Shown here: positions 49,459 to 58,198 of the stretch, piece by piece
Numbering within the stretch: position 1 is the stretch's first letter
Layout: every line of letters starts with the position of its first letter
From: Massilia atriviolacea
GTDB taxonomy: Bacteria > Pseudomonadota > Gammaproteobacteria > Burkholderiales > Burkholderiaceae_D
Assembly (NCBI RefSeq): GCF_003953935.1
Contig: NZ_RXLQ01000023.1
Span: forward strand, 21,582-85,581
Direction: 5' to 3'
Length of the DNA stretch: 64,000 nucleotides
Position numbers and translations under genes: made by a program
Notes under the pieces: model-generated
Told to the model about the DNA's origin: nothing
Databases searched by the model: none
What the model saw: the letters and a program-made list of their open reading frames with translations, nothing else

Positions 49459-50771
49459 GACATCATCGCTTCCAGTTGGGAAATGCATTCAGGCAAAGGC
49501 GCCGCTTCGCGGGTGCCCTGGCACAGGTAGGCGTCGATATGCGGTTCCAGGCGCACCGCGTGGTCGGTCACCGGGTCGGCGCCGGGCACGTAGGCGCCCA
49601 GCGGAATCAGGTCGCGCACGCGGGCGTGGCGCGCCAGCGCGGCTTTGAGCTTGCGCGCGGCCAGCGCGTGCGCGGCCGGCACCACCTGGGCCATGCAGCG
49701 GCTGATCGAGGCGGCCACGTCGATGGCGGGGTAGTGGCCGCGTTCGGCCAGTTCGCGCGTCAGTACGATGTGGCCGTCGAGAATCGCGCGCGCGGTGTCG
49801 ACCACCGGGTCCTGCTGGTCGTCGCCTTCGGCCAGCACGGTGTAGATGGCGCTCATGCTGCCGAGTTCGTGCTCGCCGTTGCCGGCGCTTTCGACCAGTT
49901 GCGGCAGGGCCGAGAAGACCGAGGGCGGATAGCCCTTGGTGGCCGGCGGCTCGCCCAGCGCCAGCGCCACTTCGCGCAGCGCCATGGCGTAGCGGGTGAG
50001 CGAGTCGACCAGCAGCAGCACGTTCAGGCCCTGGTCGCGGTAATGGGCGGCGATCGCATGGCACAGTTCGGTCGCGCGGATGCGCATCAGCGGCGATTCG
50101 TCGGCCGGGGCGATCACCAGCACGGCTTTTTTCAGGCCGTCCGGGCCGAGCGACATGTCGACGAATTCGCGCACTTCGCGCGAACGTTCGCCGATCAGGC
50201 CGACCACCACCACGTCGGCCACGGTCTGGCGCGTGATCAGGCCGAGCAGGACGGACTTGCCGACCCCGCTGCCGGCCATCAGGCCGACCCGTTGGCCCTT
50301 GCCGATGGTCAGCATGGAATTGATGGCGCGCACGCCGACGTCGAGCGGCTCGACCACCGGCTGTTTTTTCAGGGGATTGATGCGCGGCGGCGTCATCTCG
50401 AGGCGGTGTTCGCCGCCCAGGCGGCCCAGGCCGTCGATCGGCTCGCCCAGGCCGTTGACCATGCGTCCCAGCCACGACGGGCCGATCTGCAGGGTGGCGG
50501 CGGTCGGGCTGGGCAGCACGCGCGCGCCCGTGGTCAGGCCAATGGCTTGCTTGAACGGCATCAGGAAGGACAGGCGTTCGCGAAAACCGACCACCTGCGC
50601 ATCGAGCCAGTCGCCGTCCACCGTTTCGATGCGGCAGCGCTGGCCCGTGTGCAGGCGGCAGCCGGCCGATTCCAGCAGCAGGCCCGAGGCGCCGACCAGG
50701 CGGCCGGTCGGGATCGCGACCGGCACGTCTTCGAGCTCGACGGTGCGCAGGGAATCGGCCAGCTTGCTCAT
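49455..50771 (-). CDS. fliI: flagellum-specific ATPase FliI
   Basis: A 438-residue F1-beta-like ATPase that powers substrate unfolding and export. Walker A GLMAGSGVGKSVLLG, Walker B VLLLVDSLTRYAMA and the RALPQLVESAG-type motif are intact. ATG at 50771 overlaps the fliH stop (ATGA). Length matches E. coli FliI (457). Part of the tight fliE-fliJ run. Confidence 0.95.
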   Translation of the reverse strand: MSKLADSLRTVELEDVPVAIPTGRLVGASGLLLESAGCRLHTGQRCRIETVDGDWLDAQVVGFRERLSFLMPFKQAIGLTTGARVLPSPTAATLQIGPSWLGRMVNGLGEPIDGLGRLGGEHRLEMTPPRINPLKKQPVVEPLDVGVRAINSMLTIGKGQRVGLMAGSGVGKSVLLGLITRQTVADVVVVGLIGERSREVREFVDMSLGPDGLKKAVLVIAPADESPLMRIRATELCHAIAAHYRDQGLNVLLLVDSLTRYAMALREVALALGEPPATKGYPPSVFSALPQLVESAGNGEHELGSMSAIYTVLAEGDDQQDPVVDTARAILDGHIVLTRELAERGHYPAIDVAASISRCMAQVVPAAHALAARKLKAALARHARVRDLIPLGAYVPGADPVTDHAVRLEPHIDAYLCQGTREAAPLPECISQLEAMMS

Positions 50772-51454
50772 GCCGCGACCTCGTCGAGCACGCGTTCGGC
50801 GGCGGGCAGCAATTGTTCGCTGACCTGCGCCATGCAGTTGGCCAGGCGGCCCTGGCAACCGGCGTCGACTTCATTGTCGCCGGCGCGCACGCGGCATTCG
50901 CCCGCTTCCAGCGAGGGGTCGGGCAGCAGGGTCCACTTGGCGGCGCGCACCGGATCGAGTTCGGTGATGCGCTTGAGTTCTTCCGGATTGAGGCACACTT
51001 CGATGCGGTCGCGGGTCGGCGGCATGGCCGCCAGCGCTTCGTCCACCAGCGCCAGCAACTGCACCGGCTGCAGGGCCAGTTCGGCGCGGATCACCTGGCG
51101 CGCCACCTTGCCGACCAGGTCGACGACTTCCTTGCGCTGGGCCGAACGGAATTCCTCGACCATCTGGGTCAGCTGGCCGAACAGCGAGTCGAGCGGGCCG
51201 GCCAGCTGCTCGAAGCGGGCCTGGGTTTCCTGCATGGCTTGCTGCTGGCCGCTGGCCAGGCCCTCGGCGCGGCCGGCCGCGAAGCCGTCGTCGCGGCCGT
51301 TCGACAGGCCGGTTTCGTAGCCCTCGCGCTGCCCCTGCTGGTAGCCTTCTTCGACCGCGTTCTGCCACTCGCCGGCCGCCTCGGAGGAACGGGCGGCGCC
51401 GAGCGCGTCGAGCTGCGACAGCGGCGGGAAATGGTAGGGGCGGAAATGTTTCAT
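50768..51454 (-). CDS. fliH: flagellar assembly protein FliH
   Basis: A 228-residue negative regulator and docking partner of FliI. The N-terminal half has the Gly-spaced GYQQGQREGYETGLSNGRDDGFAAGRAEGLASGQQQA helix typical of FliH (GxxxG repeats), then EVVDLVGKVARQVIRAELALQP and the VCLNPEEL domain. Overlaps both fliG and fliI by 4 bases. Confidence 0.92.
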   Translation of the reverse strand: MKHFRPYHFPPLSQLDALGAARSSEAAGEWQNAVEEGYQQGQREGYETGLSNGRDDGFAAGRAEGLASGQQQAMQETQARFEQLAGPLDSLFGQLTQMVEEFRSAQRKEVVDLVGKVARQVIRAELALQPVQLLALVDEALAAMPPTRDRIEVCLNPEELKRITELDPVRAAKWTLLPDPSLEAGECRVRAGDNEVDAGCQGRLANCMAQVSEQLLPAAERVLDEVAA

Positions 51455-52479
51455 TCTACGACTGCCTCGGCGAACAGTTGCACTTCGATCTCGCCGTTGT
51501 CGGCCAGCTGCTTCACGGTTGCCATGATGTCCTTGCGGGTCTGCTCGATGCGCGACAGCGGCACCGGGCCGGCGCGGCGCAGCAGGTCGTCGAAGTTCTG
51601 GGCCTGGCGGCGCGGCATGGTGGTCAGGATCGCATCGCGGATCGCCGGTTCGGCGCCCTTGAGCGCGATCGCCCACTGTTCCAGCGGCACGTCGTCGAGG
51701 ATGCGGGTGATCGTGGCCTCGGTCTGGCGCGACAGGATCAGGAAGTCGTACATGCTCATTTCGATCTCGGACACGACTTCCGGATCGTGGGCGCGCAGCA
51801 GTTCGACCATGCCGGCGCGGTTGCCCGGCAAGCGGTTGAGGATCTCGGCAACCTGGCGGATCCCTTCCACGCTGGCGCTCTGGGTGTCGAGCGCGCCCAG
51901 GCAGCGGGTCACCAGCTCTTCCAGTTCGGTCAGCAGGTCGCGGTCGATCTCGTCCAGGCGCGCCAGGTTCAGCAGCACCAGGTCGCGGCCTTCGAGCGGC
52001 AGGGCGTCCAGGATCTGGCCGGCCAGGGCCGGCGGCACGAAGGCCAGGAACACGGCTTGCATCTGCACGTGCTCGTTGGCGATGTAGTCGGCCAGCCATT
52101 TCGGCGAGGCCCACTGCAGGCGCGCCATCATCGGGCGGATGGCATCGCCGTAGATGTTGTTGAGCACGCTGTTGGCGATGTCGCTGCCGAGCGCCAGGTC
52201 GAGCGAGCGCTTCAGGTAGCTGCGCGAGGCGCCGTGCACGCCCGACTGCTGGCGGTAATCGTCGAAGAAGGTTTGCATGGCGATGCGCACGGAATCGACC
52301 TTGATGCCGCTCATGCGCGACATCACTTGCGTCACTTCCAGCAATTCCTCGCGGTCGAGGCAGCGCAGCACGGCGGCGGCAGGCTCTTCGCCGATGCTGA
52401 GCAGCACGATGGCGGCCTGCTCGACAGGGGTCAGTCCAGGCGCCTCTTCGGCTTCCACGTTATTGTCCAGTTCGGCCAT
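51451..52479 (-). CDS. fliG: flagellar motor switch protein FliG
   Basis: A 342-residue C-ring protein. The middle domain has EHVQMQAVFLAFVPPALAGQILDALP, and the C-terminal torque domain keeps the charged residues that meet the stator (ALKGAEPAIRDAI...MPRRQAQNFDDLLRRAGPV, matching E. coli K264, R281, D288, D289). 30-residue N-terminal extension. Overlaps fliF by 20 bases. Confidence 0.95.
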   Translation of the reverse strand: MAELDNNVEAEEAPGLTPVEQAAIVLLSIGEEPAAAVLRCLDREELLEVTQVMSRMSGIKVDSVRIAMQTFFDDYRQQSGVHGASRSYLKRSLDLALGSDIANSVLNNIYGDAIRPMMARLQWASPKWLADYIANEHVQMQAVFLAFVPPALAGQILDALPLEGRDLVLLNLARLDEIDRDLLTELEELVTRCLGALDTQSASVEGIRQVAEILNRLPGNRAGMVELLRAHDPEVVSEIEMSMYDFLILSRQTEATITRILDDVPLEQWAIALKGAEPAIRDAILTTMPRRQAQNFDDLLRRAGPVPLSRIEQTRKDIMATVKQLADNGEIEVQLFAEAVVE

Positions 52480-54196
52480 TTTTCTGCATCCATTGTTTGA
52501 CGACTTCGGCGACCCGCTCCGGTTCCTTGGCAGCGAGGACTTTCAGGTGATCGACCATCACATCGACTGCCGAGCCGGCAGGGGGAAGATCGTAGTTTTC
52601 CAGCAAAGGCACCATCGGCAGCGGCGCGCCCAGGGCCGGGACCGCGCCGGCGCCCACGGCAGTCGCGTCGCCCACCCTGAGGTCGCCGGCACGCATGGCC
52701 GGACCGGCCACCGCGGTGGCGGCGCCGGCCGAACCGGGAGGACCGGCCAGCAGGGCGGCGTCGCCGGCCACGGCGGCGGGCGGGGCCAGGCGCACCGTCA
52801 GCAGGCGCAGCAGCGGACGGACGATCAGCAGGAAGCCGAGCAGGATGCCCACCGCCCAGGCCGCCCAGCTGCTCATGTCGACCACGTTGTCGCGTTCCTG
52901 CCACCATGGGGCGGCGGCCGGCTGGACCGGGAAGGTCATGGCCGAGACCGCCAGCACATCGCCGCGTTCGGCGTTGATGCCGAGGCCGCTGCGCAGGGTT
53001 TTTTCGATATTCGCCAGTTCGGCGGCGGTCCAGCCGGTCTTGGCGGCGGCCACGTTATTGTTCAGCACCACGGCCACGCTGAGCTTGCGCAGGCGGCCAC
53101 GGCTGCGCTTGATCTGGGTGATGTTGCGGTCGTAGGCGTACTGGCGCGTGCTGGCGTTCTTGCGCGCGCTGCCGTCGTCGGCAGCCGGGGCGCCGGCCGC
53201 GCCCGGCGCGCCGGCCTGGGGATCGGGCAGGGCCGGCGGACGGTTCGACAGGGTGCCCGGCACGCCCATCGCCATGCGGTTCTTTTCCTGCTCTTCGCGC
53301 ACCGCTTCGCTGGTCACTTTCGGGGCGTCGCCGTATTTTTCGCTGGTTTCCTCGATCTTGTCGTTGTCGACGTCGGCGGTGACGCTGAGCTTGAAATTGT
53401 CGGCGCCCAAAACCGGACCGAGCAGTTCATTCACATTGCCGCGCACCTGGTCCTGGTATTTCTTGGCGTTGGCATCGAGCCCCTGGGCCGCGCCGTCGAA
53501 GCCGTCGGCCAGGTCGATGCGCGAGGACAGGTAGTTGCCGGCCTGGTCGACCAGGCTGACGCGCTGCGGCGACAGGCTGGCGACGCTGCCGGAGACCATA
53601 TTGATGATCGCGGCGATCTGTTCCGGGGCCAGGGTGCGGCCCGGCTTGACCGCCACCACCACCGAGGCCGACGATTTTTCGCCGTCGCTGGCCACGAACG
53701 AGGTGGAACGGGCGATCGACAGGTGCACCCGGGCCGAGGCGATGGCGTCGAGCGAGAGGATGCTCTGCGACAGTTCGCCTTCCAGGCCGCGCCGGAAGCG
53801 CACGTCCTGCACGAACTGCGACACGCCCAGCGGATCGTTCTTGTCCATCAGTTCCAGGCCGGCCGGCAGCTGGGCGGTGACGCCCTTGGCGGCCAGCAGC
53901 ATGCGCACTTTGCCCAGCTGCGAGGAGGGCACCAGCAGCTGGCCGGTGTCCGGATGCAGGCGGTAAGGAATCTGGTCGGCGTCGAGCACGGCCATCATGT
54001 CGCCCGAGGCGACCCGCTCGTTGGCGCCGAACACCGGTTTGTAGGCGGCCTGGTCGCTCCACAGGTACATCATGACGGCGGCCGTGATGGCGATCGCCAG
54101 CACCAGCATCGGGGTCAGGTTGTTGCGCAGCGCTGGCGGCAGCGAGGGCATGGCGCCCATGCGCCCGGCGAAGGTGGATTTGAGAGAGGCAATCAC
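52460..54196 (-). CDS. fliF: flagellar MS-ring protein FliF
   Basis: A 578-residue MS-ring protein with a first membrane segment near 25-45 (NLTPMLVLAIAITAAVMMYL), the ring-building domains (RVASGDMMAVLDADQIPYRL...GKVRMLLAAKGV...RARVHLSIARSTSF) and a second membrane segment near residue 465 (SWAAWAVGILLGFLLIVRPLL), with a C-terminal FliG-binding tail. A little longer than E. coli FliF (552). Confidence 0.95.
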   Translation of the reverse strand: MIASLKSTFAGRMGAMPSLPPALRNNLTPMLVLAIAITAAVMMYLWSDQAAYKPVFGANERVASGDMMAVLDADQIPYRLHPDTGQLLVPSSQLGKVRMLLAAKGVTAQLPAGLELMDKNDPLGVSQFVQDVRFRRGLEGELSQSILSLDAIASARVHLSIARSTSFVASDGEKSSASVVVAVKPGRTLAPEQIAAIINMVSGSVASLSPQRVSLVDQAGNYLSSRIDLADGFDGAAQGLDANAKKYQDQVRGNVNELLGPVLGADNFKLSVTADVDNDKIEETSEKYGDAPKVTSEAVREEQEKNRMAMGVPGTLSNRPPALPDPQAGAPGAAGAPAADDGSARKNASTRQYAYDRNITQIKRSRGRLRKLSVAVVLNNNVAAAKTGWTAAELANIEKTLRSGLGINAERGDVLAVSAMTFPVQPAAAPWWQERDNVVDMSSWAAWAVGILLGFLLIVRPLLRLLTVRLAPPAAVAGDAALLAGPPGSAGAATAVAGPAMRAGDLRVGDATAVGAGAVPALGAPLPMVPLLENYDLPPAGSAVDVMVDHLKVLAAKEPERVAEVVKQWMQKNGRTGQ

Positions 54197-54239
54197 GCTG
54201 ATGGTGTCCCGTGGTGAGGGTGGGTTCGCAAACGGCGGC

Positions 54240-54596
54240 TCAGACTGGCAGCTTGATCAGCTCGTCCATCGCGCCCATGACCTTGTTACGCACTTGCATG
54301 AGCATCGAGAAGGACAGGCTCGCTTCCTGGCTGGCCAGCATGGCGCCGACCAGGTCGTCGCTCTTGCCGCTGTCGACATCGTTCATTTTCTGGCCGGCGG
54401 CGGCGTCCTGACGGTTCACGCTGTCGAGCGCATCCTTCATGCTTTGGGTGAAGGAAAAGCCGGCGGGCAACTGCTGGCCGTTGCCTGCCGCAGGATTGGC
54501 CTGGGCAGCCAGCTGGCCGGCATCGTTGGCCAGGATTTTCATCTCCGACTTGAGCTGGCTGGCGAGCGTATCGAGTGTTGTATTTCCGACTTCCAT
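54240..54596 (-). CDS. fliE: flagellar hook-basal body adaptor FliE
   Basis: A 118-residue protein joining the MS ring and rod. C-terminal signature SFTQSMKDALDSVNRQDAAAGQKMNDVDSGKSDDLVGAMLASQEASLSFSMLMQVRNKVMGAMDELIKLPV. The ATG at 54596 follows AGGGA with good spacing. First gene of the run that ends at 40908. Its leader is long (about 305 bases from the sigma-54 site). Confidence 0.93.
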   Translation of the reverse strand: MEVGNTTLDTLASQLKSEMKILANDAGQLAAQANPAAGNGQQLPAGFSFTQSMKDALDSVNRQDAAAGQKMNDVDSGKSDDLVGAMLASQEASLSFSMLMQVRNKVMGAMDELIKLPV

Positions 54597-55028
54597 GTTG
54601 TCATCCCTGCATAATTTTTTGTTCATAATCAAACAGTTACGACGATTTTTCTGTCGTTACCGGCCTGAACGGTGAAGCGCTCAGTGTGCGCGTTCCGTGC
54701 CGCGATTCCAAACGAAAACATGCTCGACGGCAAAAAAATTTATTGCTGAGTCGGGTAAAACCAACAAATTTCCCTAAAGCTCTTGGAAGAGGTGCAAAGG
54801 TGTCGAAATGCCTAACGATATCGCTTACTGTTGGTAACGGGCGGGACGGTCGGAACTTGAGCCATTTTCCGGAAATAATTGCTCTACAGAACCAAATAAC
54901 CACTTACCGCAAGGCAATTATAGTGCCACTTGGAAATTAAATCCATCAAATAAAGATGCTCTGATATACTGTTTTCCTCAAACAAAACAAAGAGTTGCCC
55001 TCTTTGCCACGCACTTGCCGAGTTACTT
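54597..55028. other. divergent fliE / fliM intergenic region
   Basis: A 432-base AT-richer region with no gene. It carries the sigma-54 element at 54914-54928 (towards fliE) and, towards fliM, a -10 candidate TATACT at 54965-54970 without a good -35. In Flag-2 loci this interval is occupied by the activator gene lafK, absent here. Confidence 0.6.
54914..54928 (-). promoter_or_regulatory. sigma-54 (-24/-12) promoter upstream of fliE
   Basis: TGGCAC-TATAA-TTGC on the minus strand: both boxes match the consensus exactly with 5-base spacing. The start would be near 54902 and the product would read through fliE. Sigma-54 promoters need an activator (LafK, FlrC, FleQ type), none of which is encoded in the window. 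Confidence 0.75.
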
Positions 55029-55907
55029 ATGACCATGATAAATAAGACAAACTTGCCAACTTCACCGCAAGTGCTCGACCCCCGCCTGCTGGGCCGCCCG
55101 GTGCACCTGTTGCCCCAGTTTGCGGCCCAGTTTGCGGAGGATGTGGCGGGCGCTTTGCGCCAGCCGGCGCTGCGCCGTTACTGGGATGGCTTCCAGCTCG
55201 AAGCGGCCGGCTTTGTCGGCGCCCCCGACCCCGGCCGCAGCGGGCGCTGGCTGGCCTTCGAAGGCAGTGCCGGCAATGTCGCCTTCGCGCTCGAACGTTC
55301 GCTCCTGCTCAGTGTGCTGAACCAGCGCTACGGCCGCCGTGGCGCCGCCCCGGCGCCGGCGGTCGACCCGGCCACGGTGCGCGTGACGGCCACGGAAGAA
55401 CGCCTCGCAGTTGTGTTAGGTCAACAATTAGCCTCGGTACTTGCAAGACGGGTGGATGCAAACCTTGCGCGGGCGCATAATGAAGCTGCCACGCCATCCG
55501 GCGAGCTGGTGCCAGGCAGCGTGCCGCCGCCCCCGCCCGCAGCGGGCGGCTGGACGCTCGGGATCACCTTGCGCCGGTCGCAGGGCGGCGAATGCGGGCA
55601 GCTGTGGCTGGCGCTGGACCAGGAGATGGTGGCGCGCGTCCTGCAGGGGCTCACGCCCGAGCGCGCGCGCGAACGCACGGCGCAGGCCAGCGTGGCGCTC
55701 GGCACGGCGCTGCAAGTGACCCTGGACGGGCGCCTGGTGAGCAAGGAAATCACGCTCGAAGCGCTGTTCGCCCTGAAGTTGGGCGACATCATCCCGGTGA
55801 CGGTGGGCCGGGCCGATGTCTTGCTGGCCGAGTCGCGTTTATTTACCGCCGCGGTAACCGAGCATAACGGTACGCTGTGCTTAACCTCTTTTGAAGATAG
55901 CGACTAA
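55029..55907 (+). CDS. fliM: flagellar motor switch protein FliM-like (lateral type)
   Basis: A 292-residue C-ring protein with a middle domain and a C-terminal SpoA domain (VTLDGRLVSKEITLEALFALKLGDIIPVTVGR...LCLTSFED). It is shorter than E. coli FliM (334), and the N-terminus (MTMINKTNLPTSPQVLDP) has no EIDALL-type motif, the CheY-P docking peptide. Homologues in lateral loci are also short. The start is uncertain (ATG at 55029 or 55035). Overlaps fliN by TAATG. Confidence 0.8.
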   Translation: MTMINKTNLPTSPQVLDPRLLGRPVHLLPQFAAQFAEDVAGALRQPALRRYWDGFQLEAAGFVGAPDPGRSGRWLAFEGSAGNVAFALERSLLLSVLNQRYGRRGAAPAPAVDPATVRVTATEERLAVVLGQQLASVLARRVDANLARAHNEAATPSGELVPGSVPPPPPAAGGWTLGITLRRSQGGECGQLWLALDQEMVARVLQGLTPERARERTAQASVALGTALQVTLDGRLVSKEITLEALFALKLGDIIPVTVGRADVLLAESRLFTAAVTEHNGTLCLTSFEDSD

Positions 55908-56299
55908 TGAAAATCAACGAGAACGAACTCCAGGCTCCCGATCCGGCCGCCGGAATCGACGAAGAATTGATCATCGACGAACCGGTGATGGGCGTGCCCT
56001 CCGGTATCGATAGCGCGCGCCCGGCCGACAAGCGGCCGCAGCGCGACCTGCCGCAGATGATGCGCAAGATTCCCGTGACCCTGACCCTGGAAGTGGGCTC
56101 GGCCCGGATTTCGCTGCAGGAACTGATGGCGATCGGGCCAGCGAGCGTGATCGCGCTCGACGTGCTGGCCGGCGAACCGCTGGTGATCAAGGTCAACGGC
56201 ACCCCGATCGGGCGCGCCGAAGTGGTGGTGGCCGGCGAACAGTACGGGCTCAAGGTCATCGATCTCGATGGCCTGGACCTGGACTTGCTCACCGCATGA
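55907..56299 (+). CDS. fliN: flagellar motor switch protein FliN
   Basis: A 130-residue C-ring protein ending in one SpoA domain ([61 protein letters not shown]). Acidic N-terminal tail of 45 residues. It dimerises under FliM at the bottom of the C ring. Overlaps fliP by 4 bases (ATGA). Confidence 0.94.
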   Translation: MKINENELQAPDPAAGIDEELIIDEPVMGVPSGIDSARPADKRPQRDLPQMMRKIPVTLTLEVGSARISLQELMAIGPASVIALDVLAGEPLVIKVNGTPIGRAEVVVAGEQYGLKVIDLDGLDLDLLTA

Positions 56300-57060
56300 C
56301 AGGCGGCGCTCGCGGCCGCGACCGCGCGCTGGCGGGGCTGGCGGGCCTGCTGGCCGCCGGCCTGCTGTGCTCGGCACCGGCCGCGGCCCAGGACTTGCTG
56401 GCCGGGGTGATCCCGGGCGCCAAGACCGACCTGACGGTCAAGTCGCAGGTGCTGGTCCTGATGACCTTGCTTGGGCTGCTGCCCATCATGGTCATGATGA
56501 TGACCTGCTTCACCCGCTTCGTGATCGTGCTCTCGCTGCTGCGCCAGGCGCTCGGCCTGCAGCAGGGCTTGCCGAACCGGATCATCACCGGGGTGGCCCT
56601 GATCCTCACCCTGCTGGTGATGCGGCCGGTCGGCGACCAGATCTGGCGCGACGCCTTCCTCCCCTACGACCAGGACAAGATCGGCATGCAGGACGCGCTG
56701 AAGGTGGCCGAAGTGCCGCTCTCGCGCTTCATGCTGGCCCAGACCAGCAAGGCGGCGCTGGCCCAGGTCGCGCGCCTGGCGGGCGAGCCGGCCGAGATGG
56801 CGCCGCAGCAGCGCGCCTTCACGGTCAAGCTGGCCGCCTTCGTGCTGAGCGAACTGAAAACCGCGTTCCAAATCGGCGCCATGCTGTTCATTCCGTTCCT
56901 GATCATCGACCTGGTGGTGTCCTCGGTGCTGATGGCGATGGGCATGATGATGCTCTCGCCGCTGGTCATTTCCTTGCCCTTCAAGCTGCTGCTGTTCGTG
57001 CTCGTCGATGGCTGGACCCTGACCGTGAGCACCCTGGTCGGCAGCATACGACCGTTTTGA
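56296..57060 (+). CDS. fliP: flagellar type III export channel protein FliP
   Basis: A 254-residue core export gate protein with a signal peptide (GLLAAGLLCSAPAAAQ), then VMMMTCFTRFVIVLSLLRQALGLQQGLPNRI, and the C-terminal FQIGAMLFIPFLIIDLVVSSVLMAMGMMMLSPLVISLPFKLLLFVLVDGW. All conserved family motifs are present. Preceding fliO is absent, as in lateral loci. Confidence 0.95.
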   Translation: MTGGARGRDRALAGLAGLLAAGLLCSAPAAAQDLLAGVIPGAKTDLTVKSQVLVLMTLLGLLPIMVMMMTCFTRFVIVLSLLRQALGLQQGLPNRIITGVALILTLLVMRPVGDQIWRDAFLPYDQDKIGMQDALKVAEVPLSRFMLAQTSKAALAQVARLAGEPAEMAPQQRAFTVKLAAFVLSELKTAFQIGAMLFIPFLIIDLVVSSVLMAMGMMMLSPLVISLPFKLLLFVLVDGWTLTVSTLVGSIRPF

Positions 57061-57070
57061 CGAAGCGAGC

Positions 57071-57142
57071 CATGGGAAAGAGCATGGGCACAAGCAGGGG
57101 AACAAGCATGGGAACAGGCATGGGAACAGGCATGGGAGAAGC
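57071..57142 (+). repeat. 12-base tandem repeat between fliP and fliQ
   Basis: Six in-phase units of CATGGGAACAGG type; units 4 and 5 are identical and unit 3 has CAGGGG in place of CATGGG. A direct run of this length is prone to slippage and could vary in copy number between strains. Confidence 0.9.
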
Positions 57143-57149
57143 GCGATGA
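57072..57149 (+). CDS. small ORF encoded by the tandem repeat
   Basis: An open frame of 25 codons, MGKSMGTSRGTSMGTGMGTG then MGEAR, starts 11 bases past the fliP stop. Its TGA overlaps the fliQ ATG (ATGA, 57146-57149), the coupling pattern used throughout this operon. Translation would carry ribosomes from fliP to fliQ; a change of unit number keeps the frame, since units are 12 bases. Product function unknown; it may be only a spacer. Confidence 0.45.
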   Translation: MGKSMGTSRGTSMGTGMGTGMGEAR

Positions 57150-57415
57150 CGCCCGACGTGGCAGTCGACCTGATGGTCGGCGCCTTGCAGATCGTCATGC
57201 TGATGGTGCTGGTGCTGGTGGTGCCGGGCCTGATCACGGGCCTGCTGGTGGCGCTGGTGCAGGCCGCCACCCAGATCAACGAGCAGACCCTGAGCTTCCT
57301 GCCGCGCCTGCTGGTGACCCTGCTGGCGGTGATCCTGGCCGGGCACTGGATGACGGCCTACCTGATGGATTACTGCGTGTCCGTATTCCAGCGCGCCGCC
57401 GCCCTGGTCGGCTGA
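57146..57415 (+). CDS. fliQ: flagellar export gate protein FliQ
   Basis: An 89-residue two-segment membrane protein (VDLMVGALQIVMLMVLVLVVPGLITGLLVALVQAATQINEQTLSFLPRLLVTLLAVILAGHWMTAYLMDYC). Length and motifs equal the family norm. The start overlaps the small repeat ORF. 6 bases before fliR. Confidence 0.95.
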   Translation: MTPDVAVDLMVGALQIVMLMVLVLVVPGLITGLLVALVQAATQINEQTLSFLPRLLVTLLAVILAGHWMTAYLMDYCVSVFQRAAALVG

Positions 57416-57421
57416 CGGCGC

Positions 57422-58198
57422 ATGGAGCTGGCCGGCTACCTGTTGCCCTTCCTGAACGCCCTGTGGTGGCCCTTCGTGCGCAACCTGGCGCTGCTCTCGG
57501 CGGCGCCGGTGGTGGGCGACATCCTGGTGCCGCTGCCGGTGCGCGTGCTGCTGGCGCTGGTGCTGGCCTTCCTGATGCTGCCTTTTTCGCCGGGCAACGC
57601 GGCGGTCGATCCGTTTTCGGTGATGGGCGTGGCCACCACCCTGGAGCAAGCCGTGATCGGCGGGGTGCTGGGGCTGGCCATGCATTTTTCGATGTCGATC
57701 ATCAACGTGCTCGGTTACCTGATTTCGAGCCAGATCGGCTTTTCGATGGCGCAGATGAACGATCCGGTCAACGGCACCGCCTCCGACGTGGTCTCGGGCA
57801 TGCTGTCGCTGCTGGCGATCATCGTGTTTTTCGCCATCGACGGCCACCTGGTGCTGACCGGCGTGCTGGCGTCGAGTTTCAAGGCCTGGCCGGTGGGCGC
57901 AAGCTACGCTCCGCTGCTGCTCTCCACGGTGGCGCTGAAGGCGGCCTGGATTTTTTCGGCCGCCATGCTGCTGGCGCTGCCGATCGTGTTTTCGACCCTG
58001 GTGGTGCAGCTCGGCTTCGGCTTGCTGAACCGGGTGGCGCCCTCGCTGAACCTGTTTTCGCTGGGCTTTTCGCTGACCACCCTGTTCGGCCTGATGATGC
58101 TGATCCAGATCGTGCGCTTCATTCCCGAACACTACATTGCAATGAGTAACCAGGTGCTGGAACTGATCGACCAACAGATGAAAGCGGCCCATGGCTGA
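57422..58198 (+). CDS. fliR: flagellar export gate protein FliR
   Basis: A 258-residue, six-segment membrane protein. Typical regions are ISSQIGFSMAQMNDPVNGTASDVVSGMLSLLAIIVFFAIDGHLVLTGVLASSF and the C-terminal NLFSLGFSLTTLFGLMMLIQIVRFIPEHY. It closes the FliPQR pore. Its end overlaps flhB by 8 bases. Confidence 0.95.
   Translation: MELAGYLLPFLNALWWPFVRNLALLSAAPVVGDILVPLPVRVLLALVLAFLMLPFSPGNAAVDPFSVMGVATTLEQAVIGGVLGLAMHFSMSIINVLGYLISSQIGFSMAQMNDPVNGTASDVVSGMLSLLAIIVFFAIDGHLVLTGVLASSFKAWPVGASYAPLLLSTVALKAAWIFSAAMLLALPIVFSTLVVQLGFGLLNRVAPSLNLFSLGFSLTTLFGLMMLIQIVRFIPEHYIAMSNQVLELIDQQMKAAHG

Noticed and set aside
54597..54760. Sigma-28-like box TAAATTTTTTTGCCG near fliE
   Set aside because: Only 7 bases separate the two halves instead of about 15.
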